DNA of 64,000 bases, from the NCBI RefSeq assembly GCF_014646355.1, contig NZ_BMNH01000028.1:1-64000 (forward strand). Direction: 5' to 3'. A program made the translations under genes and the position numbers. The notes beneath the pieces were generated by a model. That model did not search any database. It was not told where the DNA came from and saw only the letters and a program-made list of their open reading frames with translations. This document shows, in pieces, positions 57,901 through 64,000 of the stretch (positions are counted from its first letter, which is position 1; every line of letters starts with the position of its first letter). This DNA is from Nonomuraea cavernae. Its GTDB lineage: Bacteria; Actinomycetota; Actinomycetes; Streptosporangiales; Streptosporangiaceae.

Positions 57901-59574
57901 GTGGCATCCGACGCCAGTCGTCCAGACTCCCCCAAGGTTTCCGCCAAGTCCGCGCGTGCCGGTGTCAGTGGGCTTCTGAAGGGCTTCGTCCAGCACCCGA
58001 TCATCGTCTCCCGGGTGGTCTTCACCAAGGTGAAATCCGACCCGGTGCGGGTCGCGCAGGCCGCCGCCGACGCCCTCCCGCCCCGGCTCCGGCCGATGGT
58101 GGGCCGGGTCGCCTGGCCGGCCGCCCGCCGGGCGAGGCTCGCGGCCCGCAAACTCGGCATGCGGATGATCAAGGCGCCGTGGAACGAGGCCAAGGAGCAC
58201 TGGGACGCCGGGCGGGTCAGCCGGGCGGCCGAGGTGCTCGACGCCCACGCCAAGTACCCCTTCGTCAAGCGCCGGGCCGCCTACTACCGCGGTGAGCTGG
58301 CCGCGATCAGCCCCGACCCCATCCCGCCCGGCCCCAAGGTGGCCGTCGGCGAGCGGGTCGAGGGCCGGGTGCTCCACTGCGTGACCAACGCCCTGCCCTA
58401 CACCCAGGCGGGCTACACCGTCAGGACCCACCGCATCGTCACCGCCCAGCGGGCCCTCGGCCTCGACCCGCACGTGGTCACCAGCTGGGGCTGGCCGATG
58501 TTCCAGGGCCACGCCGACGCCACGCCGTACGAGGAGATCGACGGCACGCCCTACCACCGGCTGCTGCCCGACGGGCACGGCGAGATGCCGTTCGAGATGC
58601 GCGGCCGGATGGTCAAGGGCGCCGAGTCGGTCACCAGGCTCGTCGCCGAGCTGCGGCCGCAGATCCTGCACGCGGCCACCGACCACCGCAACGGCTCCGT
58701 GGCCCACGCCGTGCGCGAGCGCACCGGCACCCCCTTCGTCTACGAGGTGCGCGGCTTCCTGGAGGAGACCTGGGCCTCGCGCGACCCGGTCCGGGTCGGC
58801 AGCGAGCGGCACGTGCTCCAGCGCGAGCGCGAGGCGTTCCTGATGCGCGAGGCCGACGCGGTCGTCACGCTGGCCGAGACGATGGCCACCGAGATCGTCG
58901 AGCGGGGCGTGCCGAGGGAGCGCGTCTTCCTGGCGCCCAACGCGGTCGACGACACGCTGCTCACCGCCCACTACGACGGCGCGTCGTTCAGGTCGGCCAT
59001 GGGCATCGGCGCCGACGAGATCGTGGTCGGCTCGGTGTCGAGCATCGTGGCGTACGAGGGGTTCGCGACGCTGCTGCGTGCGGCGGCGCTGCTGCGCGAC
59101 GAGGGCGCGCCGGTGCGGGTGCTCATCGTGGGCGACGGCACCGAGCGGGACAACCTGCTGGCCATCGTCGAGGACCTGGGGCTCAAGACCGCCATCCTGC
59201 CGGGCCGGGTCGGCCCCGACGAGGCGCTGCAGGCCCAGGAGGCCATCGACATCTTCGTCTGCCCGCGTGAGGATCTCCGCGTCTGCCGGCTCGTCACGCC
59301 GCTGAAGCCGGTCGAGGCGATGGCGCTGGGCAAGCCGGTCGTGCTCAGCGATCTGCCCGCGCTGTCGGAGCTGGTCGGCTCCGACGGCGCCGGCCTGCTG
59401 GTGCCGCCGGGCGATCCGGCCGCGCTCGCCAAGGCGATCGCGGGCCTGCGCGAGGACCCTGCCCGGCGCGCTGAGATGGGCGAGGCCGGACGGGCCGAAG
59501 TGGCGACCAAGCGCACGTGGAGCCGCGTAGCCGAAACCTATCGATCCCTCTACCGGGACCTTGCCGAACGATGA
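57901..59574 (+). CDS. Glycosyltransferase, GT4 type with N-terminal extension
   Basis: A 557-residue protein from the GTG at 57901. Its first ~155 residues are a basic helical domain of unknown type (RMVGRVAWPAARRARLAARK; AGRVSRAAEVLDAHAKYPF). Then comes a GT-B retaining transferase: LHCVTNALPYTQAGYTVRTH (acceptor domain) and VVGSVSSIVAYEGFATLLRA; the donor site has DDIFVCPRED-like FVCPREDLRVCRLVTPLKPV and EAMALGKPVVLSDLPALSEL, with the Glu-x7-Glu spacing. The donor is probably a UDP-sugar. It diverges from wecB and starts the plus-strand run that includes the dehydrogenase. Confidence 0.87.
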   Translation: MASDASRPDSPKVSAKSARAGVSGLLKGFVQHPIIVSRVVFTKVKSDPVRVAQAAADALPPRLRPMVGRVAWPAARRARLAARKLGMRMIKAPWNEAKEHWDAGRVSRAAEVLDAHAKYPFVKRRAAYYRGELAAISPDPIPPGPKVAVGERVEGRVLHCVTNALPYTQAGYTVRTHRIVTAQRALGLDPHVVTSWGWPMFQGHADATPYEEIDGTPYHRLLPDGHGEMPFEMRGRMVKGAESVTRLVAELRPQILHAATDHRNGSVAHAVRERTGTPFVYEVRGFLEETWASRDPVRVGSERHVLQREREAFLMREADAVVTLAETMATEIVERGVPRERVFLAPNAVDDTLLTAHYDGASFRSAMGIGADEIVVGSVSSIVAYEGFATLLRAAALLRDEGAPVRVLIVGDGTERDNLLAIVEDLGLKTAILPGRVGPDEALQAQEAIDIFVCPREDLRVCRLVTPLKPVEAMALGKPVVLSDLPALSELVGSDGAGLLVPPGDPAALAKAIAGLREDPARRAEMGEAGRAEVATKRTWSRVAETYRSLYRDLAER

Positions 59575-59689
59575 CCTCCCGTTTGGCTGTCTGTTGTGAC
59601 ATGTTCAGTCGCATTAGGCGTGAGCTAGGTGGACTTGAGATAACCTTTGCCACCATGAAGTGTTGTTTCCGGCCCTCCAAGGTACAGCT

Positions 59690-60952
59690 GTGACAGAAAT
59701 CGACTTGGCTGTCATCGGCTTGGGGTACGTCGGCATGCCGCTCGCGAAGGAAGCGGTGGCCGCCGGACTCCGGGTCGTCGGCGTGGACGTCGACCCTCGC
59801 AAGGTCGACGCGCTCAACGCCGGGCAGTCCTACATCGATGACCTGACCGACGCCGACCTCGATCACATGCTGGTCAGCGGTTTCCGCGCCACGCTCGACG
59901 AGTCGGTGCTGGCCTCGAGCAACACGATCGTCATCTGCGTGCCGACCCCGCTGGACGAGGACCACCGGCCGGATCTGTCCGCGGTCGAGGGGGCGACCTC
60001 CACCGTCGCCCGCAACCTGACCAAGGACACGCTGGTCGTGCTCGAGTCCACCACCTGGCCGGGCACCACCGACGAGGTGGCCCGCCCGCTGCTCGAAGCC
60101 TCGGGCCTGACCGCGGGCGTCGACTTCCACCTGGCCTTCTCGCCCGAGCGGATCGACCCGGGCAACCCCAAGTTCGGGCTGCGCAACACCCCCAAAGTGG
60201 TCGGTGGCTACACCGCGACCTGCCGCGACCGGGCGACCGCCTTCTACGGCCAGTTCATCGAGCAGGTCGTGCCCGTCAGCGGCACCCGCGAGGCCGAGAT
60301 GGCCAAGCTGCTGGAGAACACCTACCGGCACGTCAACATCGCGCTCGTCAACGAGATGGCGATCTTCTGTGACGAGCTCGGGATAGACCTGTGGGAGTCG
60401 ATCGAGGCCGCGGCCACCAAGCCGTTCGGGTTCCAGAAGTTCCTGCCCGGCCCCGGGGTCGGCGGGCACTGCATCCCCGTCGATCCGTCCTACCTGTCCT
60501 ACACGGTGCGCAAGCTCGGCTACCCGTTCCGGTTCGTCGAGCTGGCCCAGGAGATCAACGAGCGGATGCCGTCCTACGTGGTGGCCCGCGTACAGCGATT
60601 GCTGAACAGGCATAAGAAGCCCGTGAACGGCGCCAGAGTCGTTATGCTCGGCGTTACCTACAAACCGGACATCGCTGACGAACGCGAGACCCCGGCCCTA
60701 CCGGTGGCGCGTGCGCTGCTGGAACTGGGCGCCGATCTCTCGTTCGCCGACCCGCATGTCAAGGAGTGGTCGGTCGACGGCACACCCGTGCCGCGTGAAG
60801 AGGATCTGGCCGAGGCCGTGGCCGGTGCCGACGTGACACTGCTGCTCCAGCAGCACGCCGCGTTCGACCTGGACATGGTGGAGGCGAAGGCCCGGCTCGT
60901 GCTCGACACCCGCGGTGTTCTCACCGAGGGTGAACGCGTCGAGCGGCTGTAG
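59690..60952 (+). CDS. wecC: UDP-N-acetyl-D-mannosamine (UDP-sugar) dehydrogenase
   Basis: A 420-residue nucleotide-sugar 6-dehydrogenase. DLAVIGLGYVGMPLAKEAVA is the NAD fold, ESTTWPGTTDEV and FSPERIDPGN the substrate-side motifs, MAKLLENTYRHVNIALVNEM the central helix with the catalytic Lys region, and GPGVGGHCIPVDP holds the catalytic Cys. Two NAD-dependent steps oxidise C6 to the uronic acid. Together with WecB nearby, the likely product is UDP-ManNAcA, though a UDP-Glc or UDP-GlcNAc substrate cannot be excluded from sequence. The GTG at 59690 follows AAGG. Confidence 0.88.
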   Translation: MTEIDLAVIGLGYVGMPLAKEAVAAGLRVVGVDVDPRKVDALNAGQSYIDDLTDADLDHMLVSGFRATLDESVLASSNTIVICVPTPLDEDHRPDLSAVEGATSTVARNLTKDTLVVLESTTWPGTTDEVARPLLEASGLTAGVDFHLAFSPERIDPGNPKFGLRNTPKVVGGYTATCRDRATAFYGQFIEQVVPVSGTREAEMAKLLENTYRHVNIALVNEMAIFCDELGIDLWESIEAAATKPFGFQKFLPGPGVGGHCIPVDPSYLSYTVRKLGYPFRFVELAQEINERMPSYVVARVQRLLNRHKKPVNGARVVMLGVTYKPDIADERETPALPVARALLELGADLSFADPHVKEWSVDGTPVPREEDLAEAVAGADVTLLLQQHAAFDLDMVEAKARLVLDTRGVLTEGERVERL

Positions 60953-60971
60953 CGACGGAGGGCTGCGCGCA

Positions 60972-62060
60972 GTGCACGTGCTCGTCATGACGGTGGTGCA
61001 TAACCCCGAGGATGCGAGGATCTTGCATCGGCAGATCCGCGCCCTCGTGGATGCCGGTCATGAGGTCACGTATGCGGCTTCTTTCACGGCTCACGGGGTC
61101 GTCCCCAGGCCGTGGGTCACCGGCGTCGATCTGCCCCGGGCCGCCCAGCGCAAGCGCGTCGCGGCCGTGCTGGCCGCCCGCCGGGTGTTCAAGCGGATGC
61201 GCGGCAAGGTCGACCTGGTGCTGATCCACGACCCCGAGCTGCTGTTCGCCGTCTGGGGCGTGCGCAACAGCCCGCCCGTGGTGTGGGACGTGCACGAGGA
61301 CACTCCGGCGACGCTCTCGCTCAAGCCGTGGCTGCCCTCGCTGCTGCGCCCGCCCGTCCGCTTCCTGGCCCGCATGCTGGAGAGCACGGCCGAACGTCGG
61401 ATGCACCTGCTGCTGGCCGAGACGGCCTACGCGGGCAGGTTCAAGCACGCCCACCTGATCGTGCCGAACGAGACGTGGGTGCCCGACTCGGTCACCCCGC
61501 CGGGCGACGACCGGGTGGTCTACCTGGGCTGGCTGTCGCGGGCGCGGGGTGTGCTGGAGGCCATCGAGGTGGCCCGGCTGCTGCAGCCGTACCGGGTGGC
61601 GGTCGAGCTGATCGGCTACGCCGACCCGCAGAGCCGTCCGCTGCTCAACCAGGCGGTGACCGAGGGCCTGCTGGAGTGGCGTGACTTCATGCCCAACGAC
61701 GAGGCCCTCAAGCGGCTCGACGGGGCGCTGGCCGGGCTCTCCCTGCTGCACGACGAGCCCAACTACCGGCACTCGATGCCCACCAAGATCGTCGAGTACA
61801 TGGCGCACGGCATCCCGGTCATCACGACTCCGTCCCCCCGCGCGGTCGAGCTGGTCGAGCGGTACGAAAGCGGCGTCGTGGTGCCCTGGGAGGACCCCAA
61901 GGCCGTGGCGCAGGCCGTGCTCACGCTGCGGGACGACGTACGGGAGCGGCGGGCGCAGGGCGCGCGCGGCTACGCGTCGGCACGTGCCAACCACCACTGG
62001 CCCAATTCGGCGAAACGGTTCGTGGCCCAGCTCGAAGACTGGGCCGGGCTGCTGAAATAG
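60972..62060 (+). CDS. Glycosyltransferase, GT4 type
   Basis: A 362-residue GT-B protein started at the GTG at 60972 after GGAGGG. VLVMTVVHNPEDARILHRQI and ALVDAGHEVTYAASF are the acceptor-domain start, HDPELLFAVWGVRNSP and VVWDVHEDTPATLS a conserved core, and VYLGWLSRARGVLEAIEVAR with MPTKIVEYMAHGIPVITTPS and PRAVELVERYESGVVV the donor domain. The latter holds a Glu-x-Tyr-Met-Ala motif. It follows the dehydrogenase by 19 bp and precedes the DUF4434-like gene by 43 bp, so the three are probably co-transcribed. Confidence 0.88.
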   Translation: MHVLVMTVVHNPEDARILHRQIRALVDAGHEVTYAASFTAHGVVPRPWVTGVDLPRAAQRKRVAAVLAARRVFKRMRGKVDLVLIHDPELLFAVWGVRNSPPVVWDVHEDTPATLSLKPWLPSLLRPPVRFLARMLESTAERRMHLLLAETAYAGRFKHAHLIVPNETWVPDSVTPPGDDRVVYLGWLSRARGVLEAIEVARLLQPYRVAVELIGYADPQSRPLLNQAVTEGLLEWRDFMPNDEALKRLDGALAGLSLLHDEPNYRHSMPTKIVEYMAHGIPVITTPSPRAVELVERYESGVVVPWEDPKAVAQAVLTLRDDVRERRAQGARGYASARANHHWPNSAKRFVAQLEDWAGLLK

Positions 62061-62103
62061 CGGCTTATCTCCGGCAGATCCCGAGAGCGGTAGGTTCTTC
62101 AAC

Positions 62104-63891
62104 GTGCGCTGGCTCTTTGTGTTCCTGGGCGCAGTGATCCTGGCCGCCGTGGCGGCCGTGATCGTCGTCCTTCCCGATGACCCTCCGTCCGAGCCCGTGA
62201 GCCAGCGGGTCAGCGCCACCCCGACCCGCGACGACCCCACGCCCCAGGTGAGCGAGTTCACCGACCCGTGCGGCACGTTCGACACCGGCGAGAAGGCCCC
62301 CTACGCCGTCACCGGCTACTGGGTCACGCCCAAGTCCAACCCCTGCACCTGGCGCAAGCAGATGCAGGAGATCCACAGCCTCGGCGGCGACACGGTGATC
62401 AGGATCGGGTACGGCCTGCAGTACCGGGAGCTCGACGACCGGGGCCGCGTCCGGGCCAAGGACGGCAAGGTCGACTCGCTCTACGAGCCGTGCGAGGAGG
62501 ACGGGCTCAGCTGCCACGCCGCGGCCGAGCGCGACCTCAAGGAGGCCAACCCGGGCAACCGGATCGCCCGCACCTACGTCTACCGCACAGACGAGGCGTT
62601 CGGCCCCGACCTGTTCCGCTGCGCCCAGATGGAACGATCGATTCCGGCGGGCAAGCGCGTCTACTACCGGGTGCTCGCGCCCATGGACGGCTCCGACGAC
62701 GCCACCTGCGACTTCGGCAAGGCCAAGCCGTACGACCTGATCCTCATCGCGGGCGCGGCCAAGGACAGCCTGACCGAGCTGCTCGACCTCGGCGACCGGT
62801 TCGGCCTGCGGGTCTTCCCCGCGCTGCCGCTCGCGCCGCGCGACCCGGAGATGCCGACCCGGGCCAACCCCAAGCACCTCGGCACGCTGACCACCCTGAC
62901 CCGCCGCATCCTGCAGGACTACGGTGTGCGCTTCGCCGACCGGGCCTCGCTCGGCGGCGTCTACCAGCCGTTCGAGGTGCAGATGTCGAGCACCCTGGTC
63001 TCCAATCCCACGCTGAGGGTCTACGCCGACCAGCACACGATCGTGGAGCAGGAGCTGCCCAACAAGCCCATCCTGATCAGCCCCTACCTCGACGCGCGCA
63101 AGCGGGTCGCCTTCGGCCAGACGCCCAAGCAGGTGGCCGAGGGCTTCACGGCGCTCGCCCAGACCGGGGTCGGCATCATCGCGCCGCAGGACAGCCGCGG
63201 CACCGGCAAGGTGGGCCTGTTCTGGCCGGACGAGCGCGGCGAGGAGGTGGACGAGCGGCTCCGCCCCGTCGTGGGGGAGAGCACGTACGACACCGCCTAC
63301 CACGGCTCGACGCGCGACTACTACCGCGAGATGTCGCTGGCCCGCGAGAAGATGCTGGAAGCCGGTCACGAGGTGCAGCTGTGGGCCAACGTCGAGGCGT
63401 TCGAGCCGTCGGGCGACCAGCCGTGCGCCGCCAGCGGCACCCGTGGCAAGACCGACAAGAAGCGCCTCGACCAGGCCGTCACCATGGCCGGCCGATACGT
63501 CCAGAAGATCGTCTCGTACATGTGGAGCGACTTCATGACGTGCGGCTCGCCGTCCCTGGAGACCGAGGTCATGAAGGACTGGGGCCGGCCGATCGCGGTG
63601 GACGCGATCCGGCGCGCGCGCGACGTCCAGGACGGCATCGAGGTGCGCGGCTACAACTTCACCGACGGCACGGTCACCGTCGAGTGGCCGGGCGGCTCCG
63701 TCGACCTCGACGTGGCCACCGCCGGCTGGCTCGACGACGACCCGCTGGAGGAGCTGCCCGAGGGCATGCAGACCGCCTGGGTGCCGTTCGACTGGGGGCA
63801 GGCCGAGCCCGGCGACTGGCTCAGGATCGGCGTCCGGCTGCCCTCGGGGCAGGAGACCACGGAGCGGCTGCACGTCCGGGTCGGCACGTGA
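62104..63891 (+). CDS. Membrane-anchored DUF4434-like extracytoplasmic protein
   Basis: A 595-residue protein. An N-terminal span (RWLFVFLGAVILAAVAAVIV) anchors it outside the cell, followed by a Pro/Thr-rich tether (~28-52). The main domain (~60-480) reads as a TIM-barrel-like glycoside-hydrolase relative: YAVTGYWVTPKSNPCTWRKQ, MQEIHSLGGDTVIRIGYGLQ, FGLRVFPALPLAP, SLGGVYQPFEVQMSS and EVQLWANVEAFEPSG. This pattern fits DUF4434-like proteins. Cys at several places may pair. The C-terminal ~80 residues form a beta domain (RGYNFTDGTVTVEWPGGSVD). It lies at the end of the polysaccharide locus and may trim or anchor the polymer. The start is a GTG at 62104. Confidence 0.7.
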   Translation: MRWLFVFLGAVILAAVAAVIVVLPDDPPSEPVSQRVSATPTRDDPTPQVSEFTDPCGTFDTGEKAPYAVTGYWVTPKSNPCTWRKQMQEIHSLGGDTVIRIGYGLQYRELDDRGRVRAKDGKVDSLYEPCEEDGLSCHAAAERDLKEANPGNRIARTYVYRTDEAFGPDLFRCAQMERSIPAGKRVYYRVLAPMDGSDDATCDFGKAKPYDLILIAGAAKDSLTELLDLGDRFGLRVFPALPLAPRDPEMPTRANPKHLGTLTTLTRRILQDYGVRFADRASLGGVYQPFEVQMSSTLVSNPTLRVYADQHTIVEQELPNKPILISPYLDARKRVAFGQTPKQVAEGFTALAQTGVGIIAPQDSRGTGKVGLFWPDERGEEVDERLRPVVGESTYDTAYHGSTRDYYREMSLAREKMLEAGHEVQLWANVEAFEPSGDQPCAASGTRGKTDKKRLDQAVTMAGRYVQKIVSYMWSDFMTCGSPSLETEVMKDWGRPIAVDAIRRARDVQDGIEVRGYNFTDGTVTVEWPGGSVDLDVATAGWLDDDPLEELPEGMQTAWVPFDWGQAEPGDWLRIGVRLPSGQETTERLHVRVGT

Positions 63892-63918
63892 ACGGCCGCT
63901 GAGTGTAACGTGCCTGCC

Positions 63919-64000
63919 ATGGTTCCGTGCGTGCCGGTCAGCGTCGACCTGGTCGTGCTGACCGTGCGCGGCCAGGCGCTCTGCGCCCTCGTCTGGCGGC
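63919..64000 (+). CDS. NUDIX-hydrolase-like protein, partial (cut by window edge)
   Basis: The last 82 bases open at an ATG at 63919 and encode VPVSVDLVVLTVRGQALCAL, then VWR, the typical first strands of NUDIX proteins with the ADP-ribose/NADH pyrophosphatase-like N-terminus. The NUDIX box itself lies beyond the window. It is probably a separate gene after the polysaccharide locus. Identity is tentative. Confidence 0.55.
   Translation, partial: MVPCVPVSVDLVVLTVRGQALCALVWR

Overview
The window is high-GC actinobacterial DNA. The dense ATGA/GTGA gene overlaps, frequent GTG and TTG starts, conservons, ROK, PadR, MarR and AraC regulators, streptogrisin-type protease and lasso-peptide genes suggest a filamentous actinomycete. 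A member of the Streptosporangiales (Nonomuraea, Streptosporangium or Microbispora type) is my best guess, but this is inference from gene content only.

1-8.7 kb is an accessory region of worn mobile DNA. It has a tyrosine-integrase C-terminal remnant next to a 3' half-tRNA-Arg that keeps its terminator, a second weaker integrase scrap, two copies of a ~160-bp chimeric repeat (one carrying an acyl-CoA dehydrogenase tail), and paired TGCTAAC sites on both sides of a SUKH-like gene. It also holds a HEPN-type gene with an RX4H motif, two membrane-anchored coiled-coil proteins, and scraps of IS256- and IS3-type transposases. 8.7-17 kb holds an esterase/monooxygenase/AraC unit, several decayed genes, a streptogrisin-like protease with its terminator, and a thioesterase pair.

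16.8-21 kb is a ROK regulator followed by a compact lasso-peptide locus in the order precursor, cyclase, fused RRE-protease. The predicted 16-residue core, GNASSGNADANSQYYW, has the length, Gly1-Asn2, Asp9 and terminal Tyr-Tyr-Trp of the known RES-701 lasso peptides. Most other positions differ, and no transporter is adjacent.

21.9-26.5 kb is a minus-strand run. A six-gene operon resembles the accessory part of methylamine-utilisation (mau) loci: a MauE-like membrane protein, a MauD-like CxxC thioredoxin, two small membrane proteins, a cytoplasmic protein of unknown type, and a Tat-exported protein with eight Cys in its mature part. It is followed by a SigE-type sigma factor and a membrane partner. 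26.8-43.7 kb is mostly regulator-plus-enzyme pairs (ROK; TetR with ABM-like protein and methyltransferase; PadR with FAD monooxygenase; VOC with MarR), transporters, a luciferase-like oxidoreductase and a xylulokinase.

44.5-50.7 kb carries two converging conservons: a complete cvnABCD on the minus strand and a reduced cvnA-cvnC pair on the plus strand that meets it with a 4-bp overlap. 50.8-54.6 kb has an SDR, a Tat-signal flavin oxidoreductase and a lipoprotein. 54.6-63.9 kb is a surface-polysaccharide locus: three glycosyltransferases, a UDP-GlcNAc 2-epimerase, a UDP-ManNAc-type dehydrogenase and a membrane-anchored DUF4434-like protein. The epimerase and dehydrogenase would together supply UDP-ManNAcA. 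The window ends inside a NUDIX-like gene.
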